This document shows positions 36,873 to 46,961 of a stretch of DNA of 64,000 nucleotides, piece by piece. The position numbers were made by a program, and so were the translations under genes. This DNA is from Mesorhizobium sp. B2-8-5. GTDB taxonomy: Bacteria > Pseudomonadota > Alphaproteobacteria > Rhizobiales > Rhizobiaceae. The DNA lies in contig NZ_CP083951.1 in the NCBI RefSeq assembly GCF_006440675.2, forward strand, positions 4,311,501 to 4,375,500, given 5' to 3'. The notes under the pieces are model-generated. The model ran no database searches and was not told the origin of the DNA. It saw only the letters and a list, made by a program, of their open reading frames with translations. Position 1 is the first letter of the stretch, and each line of letters starts with the position of its first letter.

Positions 36873-38270
36873 TTATCCCCGATAGGTAACGGCTTTGACA
36901 GCCTCGACGACTTCGCCGACGTTGGGCAGCGCCAGCTTCTCGAGGTTCGCCGCATAAGGCATCGGCACGTCCTTGCCGGCAATGGTGATCACCGGCGCAT
37001 CGAGGAAGTCGAAGGCACGCTGCGAGACCTGGCTGGCGATGTGGTCGCCGACCGAGTTCTGCGGATAACCTTCTTCCACCACCACGAGACGGTTGGTCTT
37101 CTTCACCGAAGCGATGATCGTGTCGAAGTCGAGCGGCCGAATGGTCCTGAGATCGATGATCTCGGCATCGATGCCCATGCCGCGCAACTCGGCCTCCGCC
37201 TTGACCGCATAGGTCATGCCGATGCCGAAGGAGACGAGCGTGACGTCCTTGCCTTGCTTGTGGACACGTGCCTTGCCGATCGGCAGCACGAAGTCGTCGA
37301 GTTTCGGCACATCGAAGGAATGGCCGTAGAGGATCTCGTTCTCGAGGAAGATGACAGGGTTCGGATCGCGGATCGCCGCCTTGAGCAGGCCCTTGGCGTC
37401 GGCGGCCGTGTAGGGCATCACCACCTTCAGGCCGGGGATATGGCTGTACCAGGCGGCATAGCACTGCGAATGCTGCGCGGCGACGCGGGCGGCCGCGCCG
37501 TTGGGACCACGGAAGACGATCGGCGCGCCCATCTGGCCGCCGGACATATAGAGCGTCTTGGCGGCCGAGTTGATGATCTGGTCGATCGCCTGCATGGCGA
37601 AGTTGAAGGTCATGAATTCGACGATCGGCTTCAACCCGGCCATCGCGGCGCCGACGCCGACGCCGGCAAAGCCATGCTCGGTGATGGGCGTGTCGACGAC
37701 GCGTTGCGGCCCGAACTCCTGCAGCAGGCCTTGCGTGATCTTGTAGGCGCCTTGGTATTCGGCGACCTCCTCGCCCATGACGAAGACATCGCCGTCGCGG
37801 CGCATTTCCTCGGCCATCGCGTCGCGCAGCGCTTCGCGCACAGTGGTGGAAACCATCTCGGTGCCGGCGGGAATATCCGGATCGGCGGCGATCTCCGCCT
37901 TCGGCGCGGCGGCGACCGGCGTGGCAGCGTTGCTCTTGGCCGCGGCGGGGGCCGGCGCCGGTGCGGCTTTTTCGGCCTTGGCGGGCTCTTCTTCACCGAT
38001 GCCTTCGCCGGCCTTGTCGACGTCCTCGCCGTCGACGGCAAGCACGGCGATGACCGCGTTGACCTTGACGCCTTCGCTACCGGCGGGAACCACGATCTTG
38101 GCGAGCGTGCCTTCGTCGACGGCTTCGACTTCCATCGTCGCCTTGTCGGTCTCGATCTCGGCGATGACGTCACCGGCGACGATCTTGTCGCCTTCGTTCT
38201 TCAGCCATTTGGAAAGATTGCCCTCTTCCATCGTCGGCGAGAGCGCGGGCATGAGAATTTCGATCGGCAT
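36873..38270 (-). CDS. pdhB: Pyruvate dehydrogenase E1 beta subunit with N-terminal lipoyl domain
   Basis: A 465-residue fusion of a lipoyl domain (1-80, lysine in [15 protein letters not shown]) through an Ala/Pro/Lys linker (85-130) to the E1-beta transketolase-like domain. The latter carries [36 protein letters not shown] and [17 protein letters not shown]. Lipoyl domains on E1-beta are an alphaproteobacterial feature. With E1-alpha it decarboxylates pyruvate and acetylates lipoate. It follows pdhA by 15 bases. Confidence 0.96.
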   Translation of the reverse strand: MPIEILMPALSPTMEEGNLSKWLKNEGDKIVAGDVIAEIETDKATMEVEAVDEGTLAKIVVPAGSEGVKVNAVIAVLAVDGEDVDKAGEGIGEEEPAKAEKAAPAPAPAAAKSNAATPVAAAPKAEIAADPDIPAGTEMVSTTVREALRDAMAEEMRRDGDVFVMGEEVAEYQGAYKITQGLLQEFGPQRVVDTPITEHGFAGVGVGAAMAGLKPIVEFMTFNFAMQAIDQIINSAAKTLYMSGGQMGAPIVFRGPNGAAARVAAQHSQCYAAWYSHIPGLKVVMPYTAADAKGLLKAAIRDPNPVIFLENEILYGHSFDVPKLDDFVLPIGKARVHKQGKDVTLVSFGIGMTYAVKAEAELRGMGIDAEIIDLRTIRPLDFDTIIASVKKTNRLVVVEEGYPQNSVGDHIASQVSQRAFDFLDAPVITIAGKDVPMPYAANLEKLALPNVGEVVEAVKAVTYRG

Positions 38271-38285
38271 GTCCTTGCCCTCTCC

Positions 38286-39323
38286 TTAGAGTACGATGTC
38301 GGCCCACAGCTCGGACGGATCCGGCTCGGCGTCGTTCTGGGCGAATTCGGCGGCGTCGGCGACGATGTCGCGGACTTCCTTGTCGATGGTCTTGAGCTCG
38401 TCCTCGGTTGCCCACTTCTTGTCGAGCAGCCGCACCCGGACCTGCTCGATCGGGTCATGCTCGGAGCGCATCTTCTGCACTTCCTCCTTGGAGCGGTATT
38501 TTGCCGGGTCGGACATCGAATGGCCGCGATAGCGGTAGGTCTGCATCTCGAGGATCAGCGGACCGTTGCCGGACCGGCACCATTCGGTGGCCAGATCGGC
38601 CGCCGACTTCACGGCGCGGACGTCCATGCCGTCGACCTGGATGCCCGGGATCTTGAAGGAAGCGCCGCGATGCGAGAAGTCGGTCTCGGCCGACGAGCGC
38701 GACACGGACGTGCCCATGGCGTAGCGGTTGTTCTCGATGATGTAGATCACCGGCAGCTTCCACAGCGAGGCCATGTTGAAGCTTTCATAGACCTGGCCCT
38801 GGTTGGCGGCGCCGTCGCCGAAATAGGTCAGCGAAACGTTCTTGTTTTCGCGGTAGCGGTTGGCGAAGGCGAGACCGGTGCCGAGCGACACCTGCGCGCC
38901 GACGATGCCATGGCCGCCATAGAAATGCTTCTCCTTGGAGAACATATGCATGGAGCCGCCCTTGCCCTTCGACAGGCCGCCGCGGCGCCCGGTGAGCTCG
39001 GCCATGACGCCGCGTGGCGACAGCTCCATCGCCAGCATGTGGCCATGGTCGCGATAGGCGGTGATCATCTGGTCGCCTTCGACCAGCGCCATCTTCATGC
39101 CGGTGACGACGGCCTCCTGGCCGATATAGAGGTGGCAGAAGCCACCGATGAAGCCCATGCCATAGAGCTGGCCGGCCTTCTCCTCGAAGCGGCGGATCAA
39201 GAGCATGTGCCGGTAGGCGGAAAGCTCTTCGTCCTTGGTGAAATCGGCCGGCTTGGGCGCTGACAGATTGGGCTGTTTGTCGGATCTGGATTTGGCGGGC
39301 GCTTTTTTGGCGGCGATGGCCAT
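38286..39323 (-). CDS. pdhA: Pyruvate dehydrogenase E1 alpha subunit
   Basis: A 345-residue thiamine-diphosphate enzyme. A basic, Ala/Lys-rich N-terminus is followed by LLIRRFEEKAGQLYGMGFIGGFCHLYIGQEA, the GKGGSMHMFSKEKHFYGGHGIVG loop and the TPP motif GDGAANQGQVYESFNMASLW ending in ENNRYAMG. The phosphorylation-loop region YRYRGHSMSDPAKYRSKEE is present as in the family. First gene of the pdh block; the upstream gap of 175 bases has three ATGCAT hexamers. Confidence 0.97.
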   Translation of the reverse strand: MAIAAKKAPAKSRSDKQPNLSAPKPADFTKDEELSAYRHMLLIRRFEEKAGQLYGMGFIGGFCHLYIGQEAVVTGMKMALVEGDQMITAYRDHGHMLAMELSPRGVMAELTGRRGGLSKGKGGSMHMFSKEKHFYGGHGIVGAQVSLGTGLAFANRYRENKNVSLTYFGDGAANQGQVYESFNMASLWKLPVIYIIENNRYAMGTSVSRSSAETDFSHRGASFKIPGIQVDGMDVRAVKSAADLATEWCRSGNGPLILEMQTYRYRGHSMSDPAKYRSKEEVQKMRSEHDPIEQVRVRLLDKKWATEDELKTIDKEVRDIVADAAEFAQNDAEPDPSELWADIVL

Positions 39324-39409
39324 GCGTCACTCCCTGTTGGCGTCTCTTCGCGGACATTCAGGGAGATCGATCGTCTCCCCACCGATTTGCGAGAAGCTAA
39401 CACGCAAGA

Positions 39410-39450
39410 ATGCATTGCGCCATGCTGAAAAATGCATGGCTGGCATGCAT
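39410..39450. promoter_or_regulatory. Three ATGCAT hexamers upstream of pdhA
   Basis: ATGCAT palindromes lie at 39410-39415, 39432-39437 and 39445-39450 in the pdhA-ftsB gap, that is 87-127 bases before the pdhA ATG. A longer palindrome with the same core occurs before the PRC-barrel gene at 42027. A repeated palindromic hexamer at this distance could be a regulator site for pdh transcription. Confidence 0.4.
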
Positions 39451-39498
39451 CTAAGCGATTAGAATCATTGAAAATAAAGACGATTAACCGAAATTCGG

Positions 39499-39822
39499 TT
39501 ATTTCGTCGAGGCGGGCAGCATGATGGTGATTTCGTCGGGATGGGACAGATTGAGCGCCTTTCGGGCCTGCTCGTCAAGCATATCCTTCTCCAGCGTGCC
39601 TTCATGCATCAACTGGACACGACGCTCGAAATCGATCCGGCGCGCCTTCACGGCATCGAGCTGGGCCTGCAATTCAACCGCCCGGGCCTGCAGCCGATAT
39701 TTGGAATAGATGCCGAATTCGCCGTGATAGGCATGGAAGCCGAAATAGGCCAGGAAGAGCACGCAAAGCGAGGGGATGATCAGCCTGCCGGTGTTTCTCT
39801 GCTTGTGCTGACGTGTCCACAT
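39499..39822 (-). CDS. FtsB/DivIC-type septum formation initiator protein
   Basis: A 107-residue protein: short basic cytoplasmic tail, one membrane helix (about 12-32: LIIPSLCVLFLAYFGFHAYHG region), then a periplasmic coiled coil (about 40-75, LQARAVELQAQLDAVKARRIDFERRVQ) and a C-terminal ARKALNLSHPDEITIM. This layout is that of FtsB, which with FtsL and FtsQ activates septal peptidoglycan synthesis. It lies between eno and pdhA, the usual place of ftsB next to enolase. Confidence 0.9.
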   Translation of the reverse strand: MWTRQHKQRNTGRLIIPSLCVLFLAYFGFHAYHGEFGIYSKYRLQARAVELQAQLDAVKARRIDFERRVQLMHEGTLEKDMLDEQARKALNLSHPDEITIMLPASTK

Positions 39823-39926
39823 GACCCGAACCCTCGCGGCCGCGAACGCAAGCGGCCATGAGTCGTATTTCGCCCGATTGTGCTTAATGGACGGTTACGG
39901 GCGGCCTTATCGAGGATCGCCGGAAC

Positions 39927-39955
39927 AAAAAAGGGCGGGAATGACCCGCCCTTTT
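39927..39955 (-). terminator. Rho-independent terminator of eno
   Basis: Perfect 11-bp arms aaaagggcggg (39929-39939) and cccgccctttt (39945-39955) around a 5-base loop, followed by further T on the minus strand. It lies 23 bases past the eno stop. Confidence 0.9.
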
Positions 39956-39977
39956 CAGACTGTTCGAACGGGCTGGG

Positions 39978-41294
<1,317 letters not shown>

Positions 41295-41452
41295 TTAGCC
41301 AAAGCGGAGCAAAAGGCAATCGGCGGGGCCGCAATTATTGCCGCGGGCAAGAGTCACGAAGCGCAAATTTCTGTCATCATAAGTCATGCGCACTGCACGG
41401 CCTTCTCATCTATGGTCGCATTCGCGCGGGGCGAAACAGGAGGAGTTTCGCC

Positions 41453-41575
41453 ATGTCCCAGTTGAGCGGTATCGTGAGTTTGTTCCTGATCGCGGCGGCG
41501 TTCCTGACGTCATGCGACGACCGGAAACCCCAGCAGAGTTCGGCAGAGCTATCGACTCTCAACGCAGCGGAGTAG
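41453..41575 (+). CDS. Small lipoprotein (40 residues)
   Basis: Starts at the ATG at 41453 with a perfect AGGAGGAG ribosome site at 41438-41445, one of the strongest in the window. The product has a hydrophobic signal helix and a lipobox FLTSC at residues 17-21, so a mature lipopeptide of about 20 residues (CDDRKPQQSSAE...) would be anchored; Asp at +2 would favour inner-membrane retention in E. coli-type Lol sorting. A terminator hairpin follows directly. It is comparable to entericidin-like small lipoproteins only in size; no family is claimed. Confidence 0.78.
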   Translation: MSQLSGIVSLFLIAAAFLTSCDDRKPQQSSAELSTLNAAE

Positions 41576-41584
41576 GTAAACGTC

Positions 41585-41615
41585 AAAGGCCCCCGGCTTT
41601 ATGTCGGGGGCCTTT
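41585..41615 (+). terminator. Rho-independent terminator after the small lipoprotein gene
   Basis: Hairpin with 11-bp arms aaaggcccccg (41585-41595) and cgggggccttt (41605-41615), followed by a short interrupted T-run (cgatttt). It starts 9 bases past the stop and may also stop minus-strand transcripts coming from the PRC-barrel gene. Confidence 0.8.
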
Positions 41616-41641
41616 CGATTTTCAGCTTGCCGATCGTGCGA

Positions 41642-42007
41642 TCAATGCCAATAGGGCTTCACATGGTAATACTGGAATGAAGCATCGCGGGCGGCTTCGC
41701 CGTCGGCGCCGGTCAGCTCGTCGATCGAATATGCAGGCGCCGCCTGGAGCTGCTCCTTGGTGAACGGCACGACATAGCCGCCTCTGTCCTCGTCATAATC
41801 GAGCGTCGCCCACGGAACGGCGTGGTACTTCTCGCCCATGCCAAGGAAGCCGCCGAAACCGATGACGGCGAACATGATGCCGTTCGACATCTTGTCGAGC
41901 ATGACGTCCTCGATGCTGCCGATGCTCTTGCCTTCGGTGTTGTAGACAGACGTGCCGATGACGCGTGAGGCGGCGATGGCTTCGGTATGCCCGGACGGGG
42001 TGGTCAT
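41642..42007 (-). CDS. PRC-barrel domain protein
   Basis: A 121-residue protein from the ATG at 42007 (GAGGAGAACC ribosome site upstream); an ATG at 42043 is in frame but lacks one. The PRC barrel spans about 10-85: ASRVIGTSVYNTEGKSIGSIEDVMLDK, then FAVIGFGGFLGMGEKYHAVPWATLDYD. PRC-barrel proteins act in RNA processing or photosynthetic complexes; this stand-alone, stress-associated form is common in rhizobia with no defined role. Confidence 0.9.
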   Translation of the reverse strand: MTTPSGHTEAIAASRVIGTSVYNTEGKSIGSIEDVMLDKMSNGIMFAVIGFGGFLGMGEKYHAVPWATLDYDEDRGGYVVPFTKEQLQAAPAYSIDELTGADGEAARDASFQYYHVKPYWH

Positions 42008-42026
42008 GATGGTTCTCCTCTCGTTG

Positions 42027-42038
42027 AATGCATGCATT
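42027..42038. promoter_or_regulatory. AATGCATGCATT palindrome upstream of the PRC-barrel gene
   Basis: A perfect 12-bp palindrome 20 bases upstream of the PRC-barrel ATG and downstream of dodecin. Its ATGCAT core also occurs three times before pdhA. It could be an operator. Confidence 0.4.
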
Positions 42039-42077
42039 GACAATGAGAGGAGCGCACTAAGGTTCCCGACGACTTGC

Positions 42078-42284
42078 TCAGCTGTCGGTGAGGATGAAGG
42101 TGACTTTCATATTGACGCGGTAAGCGGCGATCTTGCCGTCTTCGACGACGATCTTCTGGTCCTGGATCCAGGCGCCCTCGACGTTCTTCAGGGTTTTTGC
42201 GGCGCGCGCGATGCCCTGCTCGATGGCATCCTGAAAGCTCTTCGTGGACGACGACGTGATTTCGGTGACGCGGGCAACGGACAT
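42078..42284 (-). CDS. Dodecin family flavin-binding protein
   Basis: A 68-residue beta-alpha-beta-beta protein: VARVTEITSSSTKSFQDAIEQGIARAAKTLKNVEGAWIQDQKI then GKIAAYRVNMKVTFIL. Dodecins form hollow dodecamers that store FMN or riboflavin; the Trp in GAWIQDQ sandwiches the isoalloxazine ring and the Gln in the same segment contacts it. It lies upstream of the PRC-barrel gene on the same strand. Confidence 0.95.
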   Translation of the reverse strand: MSVARVTEITSSSTKSFQDAIEQGIARAAKTLKNVEGAWIQDQKIVVEDGKIAAYRVNMKVTFILTDS

Positions 42285-42370
42285 GGCTTCCTCCTGCCAA
42301 GACGCTCAGTTACGAAACGAGCGTAGTCCCGGCCCGGTGCAACCACAAGCCGGCGCAGGATCGCGTCGGA

Positions 42371-43216
42371 TCAGTGGCCCTTGGCGATCCGGTCGAAGGC
42401 CATCAGCTTCTCCAGCAGCGCCGGCATGTCCTTGAGAGGCAACATATTGGGGCCATCCGAAGACGTCGAATTGTCCGGGTCCTGATGGGTTTCGATGAAG
42501 ACGCCGGCGACGCCGACGGCTACGGCCGCGCGCGCGAGCGTCGCGACAAAGCGCCGTTCGCCGCCGGAGGAGCCGCCTTGCCCGCCCGGCTGCTGCACCG
42601 AATGGGTGGCGTCGAAGATAACCGGGGCGCCGATCTCGGCCATGAGCGGCAGCGCGCGCATGTCCGAGACCAGCGTGTTGTAGCCGAACGAGACACCGCG
42701 CTCGGTGGTCAGCACGTTCGGATTGCCGGAACCGGTGATCTTGGCGACGACGTTCTTCATGTCCCAGGGCGCGAGAAACTGGCCCTTCTTCACATTGATG
42801 ACCTTGCCGGTCCTGGCGGCGGCGACCAGCATGTCGGTCTGGCGCGACAGGAAAGCCGGGATCTGCAGGACATCGACATGCGGCGCGACGATCGCACACT
42901 GTTCCTCGGTGTGGACGTCGGTCAGCACCGGGAGCCCAAACTCCTTGCGCAGATCGTCGAAGATCGGCATCGCCGCATCGAGCCCGGCGCCGCGCGTCGC
43001 CGACAGCGAGGTGCGGTTGGCCTTGTCGTAGCTGGTCTTGTAGACGAGGCCGATACCCAGACGTTCCGTCAGCTCCTTCAGCGCGCCGGCCATGTCGAAA
43101 GCATGCTGGCGCGATTCAAGCTGGCACGGGCCGGCGATCAGCGACAGCGGTGCATTGTTGGCGAAGACGACCTTGCCGACGGTTACCGATGCATTGGGCG
43201 CCAGGGGCTTGCTCAT
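42371..43216 (-). CDS. kdsA: 3-deoxy-8-phosphooctulonate synthase (KDO-8-P synthase)
   Basis: A 281-residue TIM-barrel aldolase that condenses PEP with arabinose 5-phosphate for lipid A-core KDO. Motifs: LIAGPCQLESRQHAFDMA, YKTSYDKANRTS, LPVLTDVHTEEQC, DVLQIPAFLSRQTDMLV, ERGVSFGYNTLVSDMR and IFDATHSVQQPGGQGGSSGG. The N-x-x-T in YNTLVSDM rather than a Cys-containing metal site suggests the metal-independent class. It overlaps the VOC gene by 4 bases. Confidence 0.96.
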   Translation of the reverse strand: MSKPLAPNASVTVGKVVFANNAPLSLIAGPCQLESRQHAFDMAGALKELTERLGIGLVYKTSYDKANRTSLSATRGAGLDAAMPIFDDLRKEFGLPVLTDVHTEEQCAIVAPHVDVLQIPAFLSRQTDMLVAAARTGKVINVKKGQFLAPWDMKNVVAKITGSGNPNVLTTERGVSFGYNTLVSDMRALPLMAEIGAPVIFDATHSVQQPGGQGGSSGGERRFVATLARAAVAVGVAGVFIETHQDPDNSTSSDGPNMLPLKDMPALLEKLMAFDRIAKGH

Positions 43217-44097
43217 GGGTTCTCCCGGAAGATGAAGGCGGCGCCCTGCCCGGGCGCCGGCGGAACGACGACATCATTGCCGCTCATGTTGTGATCGACG
43301 GCGCCGGCCGCAAGCACGTGCGCAACTGAAGCTTTGTCGCGGATCGAGAAAACAATCGCCTCAAACCGGAAATGCGACGACGGCTCGGCCGCCAGGCCGA
43401 AGCGCCGCGTGTAGGTTTCAGGCGTGACGACGCTTAGGATTGCGTTCGGCAGCCGCACCGCGTCGCCCGCCCCAAGGTCGTCGGCACTCGCGCCGACGGC
43501 GATAGAGATCAGCCCGATCTGCGCGGAAGGCGCGTCACTGACCGCAACCACTTCGACGATGCCGGTCACGCCATTGGCATGCGCCTGAAGCGCCGTGCGA
43601 TCGATCTTCGGCGCGTTGACGCGCTCGCAGGCGAAGAGGAAGGCGTCCGGCGCCTCCTTGGCGGCCGCGAAGGCCAGCTTGAAAGACGCCGTATCGCTCT
43701 TTCCGTTCGCGTCGGTGAACACGCGTGAGAAACTAAGCATGTCGCCGGCCGACAGGCCGGCTTCGACAAAGCGCGCATGGTCGGCGTCGGCATTGCCGGC
43801 TCCAAGCACGACGGCCGAAAAACCCTCCTCGCCCAGCCGCTCGCGATAAAGGCGGTCGCGCGATATGAAGACATTGCCGGCCGCGATTGCTTGTCCTGCT
43901 GCCTGTTCATTTCCCACCGCCAGCGGCTCGAGATAGGTGCCGTCGGCGAAAAAGACGCAGGCGTTCTGCGTGCCGAAAGGGTGGATGCCCGTGGGCGCGA
44001 CGACAAAGCCGAGCGAGGCCAGACGCGACCGCGCGGCATCGAGGCTTCCGGTAGGCAGCACGAGGTGGTCGAGCGGATGGGCGGAGCTTTTGATCAT
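43213..44097 (-). CDS. VOC family protein (glyoxalase-like domain)
   Basis: A 294-residue protein with a vicinal-oxygen-chelate N-terminal half (PLDHLVLPTGSLDAARSRLASLGFVVAPTGIHPFGTQNACVFFADGTYLEPLAV), as in the Glyoxalase_3-like group. The His at position 10 and Glu in YLEPL fit the usual metal ligands. A second, more divergent VOC half follows. Substrate unknown. Its stop overlaps the kdsA start, so the two are cotranscribed. Confidence 0.85.
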   Translation of the reverse strand: MIKSSAHPLDHLVLPTGSLDAARSRLASLGFVVAPTGIHPFGTQNACVFFADGTYLEPLAVGNEQAAGQAIAAGNVFISRDRLYRERLGEEGFSAVVLGAGNADADHARFVEAGLSAGDMLSFSRVFTDANGKSDTASFKLAFAAAKEAPDAFLFACERVNAPKIDRTALQAHANGVTGIVEVVAVSDAPSAQIGLISIAVGASADDLGAGDAVRLPNAILSVVTPETYTRRFGLAAEPSSHFRFEAIVFSIRDKASVAHVLAAGAVDHNMSGNDVVVPPAPGQGAAFIFRENP

Positions 44098-44167
44098 GCC
44101 GGCGCGGTGTGCCCCATTCCGGCCGGCTGTTCAAGAGCGGCGGACCGAAGGAACGTGCTCTGCCGCT

Positions 44168-44458
44168 TCAGGCCGCGGCCACGACATCCGCCGAATAGCG
44201 CAGTTCGCGCAGCGGCTTCACCTTGCTGGTCGTGTCCGCATAGATCGGATCCGCCTTGTAGGCGGCAAGGGCCGCCTCGTCCTCGAACTCGGCATAGACG
44301 ACGACATCGATCGCGTTGGAAAACAGATCGACCTTGGTGTTGAGCGTCACCTCGAAATGCTTCGAGTGCGGAATCTTGCCGAGCGCCAGCAGGCCCGAGC
44401 GCACAGCCTCGACATCTTCCCTGCGCCGCACGCTGAAGAAAACGATGTGCCGGATCAA
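44168..44458 (-). CDS. Dabb-family (stress-responsive A/B barrel) protein
   Basis: A 96-residue ferredoxin-like dimeric A/B barrel: IRHIVFFSVRRREDVEAVRSGLLALGKIPHSKHFEVTLNTK, then DVVVYAEFEDEAALAAYKADPIY. The start is the TTG at 44458 because a GGGAGG ribosome site lies 5 bases upstream and the family begins MIRHIVFF; a longer frame to 44518 has no similarity. Dabb proteins range from cyclases to stress proteins; function here is unassigned. Confidence 0.83.
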   Translation of the reverse strand: MIRHIVFFSVRRREDVEAVRSGLLALGKIPHSKHFEVTLNTKVDLFSNAIDVVVYAEFEDEAALAAYKADPIYADTTSKVKPLRELRYSADVVAAA

Positions 44459-44463
44459 GCCAG

Positions 44464-44469
44464 CCTCCC
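44464..44469 (-). promoter_or_regulatory. Ribosome site fixing a TTG start for the Dabb gene
   Basis: GGGAGG on the minus strand, 5 bases before the TTG at 44456-44458. No ATG exists at this point in the frame, so this site decides the start. Confidence 0.65.
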
Positions 44470-44559
44470 TGGTCTTCGGTTCAGCGGTGTTTCTGTGGGA
44501 GCAACGCCCGGGCGTCAACCGGCAACGATGTCGCGCCGCGATGCGAAAGCGGCGAGACC

Positions 44560-44688
44560 TTACCCGGTGACGTAGCGCACGATGCGTGACACTTCCCGTA
44601 CGGTCGCGTCGAGGTAGTGGCCGCGATTGTAGAGGCCGTCCCAGAACAGGAAGAAGGTGATGGCGGCGATGACGATCACATAACGCAT
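44560..44688 (-). CDS. 42-residue single-pass membrane protein
   Basis: Starts at the ATG at 44688: a hydrophobic helix (residues 3-17, YVIVIAAITFFLFWD) followed by GLYNRGHYLDATVREVSRIVRYVTG, an amphipathic tail with basic residues. I recall similar 40-45-residue proteins in other rhizobial genomes, so it is likely a real, conserved small gene, but this was not checked. It is transcribed toward the Dabb gene. Role unknown. Confidence 0.65.
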   Translation of the reverse strand: MRYVIVIAAITFFLFWDGLYNRGHYLDATVREVSRIVRYVTG

Positions 44689-44832
44689 GGCTAAAACTAT
44701 CCCATGCGGACAGCCGGAACCAGAGCGGCCGGGGCAGCGATTTTGGCAGTTCACTGCTTTTTGCCTGAAGCGCTTTCCCGTCAGCGGCGGCGCGGGCGGC
44801 CGCCTAGGCAGCCGCGTCGACGCGGCACGACG

Positions 44833-46821
44833 TCAAAGCGTGATGCGATATCTGGCAAAGCCCGCCTCGCCATCGCCGGCAGGCTCTATCTTCAAGGATT
44901 TCACGTCGGCGATGAAATCCTTGGCGCCCGGTCCGGTCTCGAAGACGACGCTGGCGCCGGGCAGCGGCGCGAAGGACCAGTTGTCGTCCGCCGAAGGGTT
45001 GATCGTGCCCTCGCTGACGACGTAGCGCACGATCACGTCGCGGTTGGTGTCCGGCGCTTCGTAGATGATCTTCGAGGCGTCGATGTCGGGGAAATTGCCG
45101 CCGCCGCCAGCGCGGTAATTGTTGGTGGCAACGACGAATTTCGCTGCCGGATCAATCGGTTTCCCGTTGAATTTCAGGTCGGCGATGCGATTGGAACCGG
45201 CGTTCGCGACGCCGCCCTTGGCATCGTATTTCGGCGGCTGCGACAGGTCGATCCGGTAGGTGATGCCGTCGATGACGTCGAAATTATAGGATGGGAAGTC
45301 TGTGTTGATCAGCAGCTGATCCGCTTTGCCCGGCTCGATATGGTTGAAGATGCCGGCGGACATCTCCAGCCATTCCTTCACCTCGGTGCCGGTGATTTCG
45401 ACGGCGCGCACCGTGTTCGGGTAAAGATAGAGGTCGGCGACATTCTTGATGGCGATATCGCCCGCGGGAACGTCGGTATAGTAGTCGGCGCCGTTGCGGC
45501 CGCCGGCCTTGAAGGGCGCCGCCGCCGACAGGAGCGGCACGTCCTTCCACTCAGTGCTCTTCAATATGTTCTTGAGATACCAGGTCTGCGCCTGGTTGAC
45601 GATCTGGACGGACGGATCGTCGGCCACCAGAGCGAAGTAGGAGTAGAGCGGCGCCGATGTCTTGCCGACGGGGCGGCGGACATAGGCAAGGGTTGCCTCG
45701 TGGTCCTGCTCGAGCGCCGCGATGATGCGCTTGTCGTCGCCAACTGTTGCCTTGTTCTTGTTGTCGACGCGCTCATAGATCGGCCGCGCCTCGGAGGTGG
45801 CCGAGACGATCCGCCACTTCGAGCCGTCGCGCTCCAGAAGCAGGTCGATCAGACCCATATGCGAACCCCAGAAGCCGCCCATGACGGCCGGCTTGCCCTG
45901 CAGCGTGCCCTTCTCGGTGTCGACGCCTGCGAGCGCCTGGAAATCCTTCTTGCCGGGGAAGACCAGATGCTGGTGGCCGGTGAAGACCGCGTCGATGCCC
46001 TCGACGCCGGCGACGAAGAACGAGGCGTTCTCCATCTTGTCGCCTTGCTTGATATCGATGCCGGAATGCGAAAGCGCGATGACGATATCGGCGCCTTCCT
46101 CCCTGATCTGCGGCACCCAGGCCTTGGCCGCCTCGACGATATCGCGCGTCTGGACGTTGCCTTCGAGGTTCTTCAGGTCCCAGACCATGATCTGCGGCGG
46201 CACGAAGCCGATGACGCCGATCCTGATCGGTTGCTCGGCCCCTGACCCATCCTTGATCTTCCTGTCGAGGATGACATAGGGCTTGAGGTAGAGCTTGTCG
46301 TCGCGCGGGTTCGCGGCAAGCGTGGTGCCGCGGATCAGGTTCGCGCAGACGAAGGGAAAGTTGGCGCCGGCCAACACCTTGTCGAGAAAGGACAGCCCAT
46401 AATTGAATTCATGGTTGCCGAGCGTCGAGCATTCATAGCCGAGCACGTTCATGCCCTTCATGACGGGGTGCAGGTCGCCGTCCTTCATGCCTTTCTCGTA
46501 GGCTATGTAGTCGCCCATCGGACTGCCCTGCAGCAAGTCGCCATTGTCGATCAGCATCGAATTCACGGCTTCCTTGCGCACCGCGTCGATCAGCGAGGCG
46601 GTGCGCGACAGGCCCATCGTGTCGTTCGCCTTGTCGGCGTAGTAATCGTAAGGCAGCAGGTTCACATGGATGTCGGCCGTCTCCATGATCCTGAGATGCG
46701 CCTGATTGGCCGCGGCGCGGGCGGAGAACGGATGCAGCATGATCAGCGCGCCGCCGGCAGCGGCGCCAGCCAGGAATTCGCGACGGGAGAATCCGCGACG
46801 GGAGATGGGCAGCCGTGACAT
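44833..46821 (-). CDS. 2',3'-cyclic-nucleotide 2'-phosphodiesterase/3'-nucleotidase (CpdB-like), Tat-exported
   Basis: A 662-residue periplasmic enzyme. The N-terminus is a twin-arginine signal (SRREFLAGAAAGG, then a hydrophobic run ending SARA), unlike the Sec signal of E. coli CpdB. The metallophosphatase domain has ETADIHVNLLPYDYYAD, DNGDLLQGSPMGDYIA, LGNHEFNYGLSFL and ALSHSGID; the C-terminal 5'-nucleotidase domain has VATNNYRAGGGGNFPD. It frees phosphate and nucleosides from external nucleotides. A frame extending to 47028 overlaps the next gene and is not used. Confidence 0.93.
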   Translation of the reverse strand: MSRLPISRRGFSRREFLAGAAAGGALIMLHPFSARAAANQAHLRIMETADIHVNLLPYDYYADKANDTMGLSRTASLIDAVRKEAVNSMLIDNGDLLQGSPMGDYIAYEKGMKDGDLHPVMKGMNVLGYECSTLGNHEFNYGLSFLDKVLAGANFPFVCANLIRGTTLAANPRDDKLYLKPYVILDRKIKDGSGAEQPIRIGVIGFVPPQIMVWDLKNLEGNVQTRDIVEAAKAWVPQIREEGADIVIALSHSGIDIKQGDKMENASFFVAGVEGIDAVFTGHQHLVFPGKKDFQALAGVDTEKGTLQGKPAVMGGFWGSHMGLIDLLLERDGSKWRIVSATSEARPIYERVDNKNKATVGDDKRIIAALEQDHEATLAYVRRPVGKTSAPLYSYFALVADDPSVQIVNQAQTWYLKNILKSTEWKDVPLLSAAAPFKAGGRNGADYYTDVPAGDIAIKNVADLYLYPNTVRAVEITGTEVKEWLEMSAGIFNHIEPGKADQLLINTDFPSYNFDVIDGITYRIDLSQPPKYDAKGGVANAGSNRIADLKFNGKPIDPAAKFVVATNNYRAGGGGNFPDIDASKIIYEAPDTNRDVIVRYVVSEGTINPSADDNWSFAPLPGASVVFETGPGAKDFIADVKSLKIEPAGDGEAGFARYRITL

Positions 46822-46961
46822 TTTCTTCTCCTCTTCGACAACGCGACGACCCTGCCCCAGGCATGGAGCATGGCGCTGATGAGGCTTCGAGTCCACGCGC
46901 GCGAAAGGCCTTTCGATCACGAGAAGGTGACGTCTCGATGAAGCCGATGACGGCGAGGAAA

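Noticed and set aside
37041..39263. 740-codon plus-strand frame across pdhB and pdhA
   Set aside because: Shadow of two clear PDH genes; no domain seen, His/Asp/Gly/Arg-rich antisense composition.
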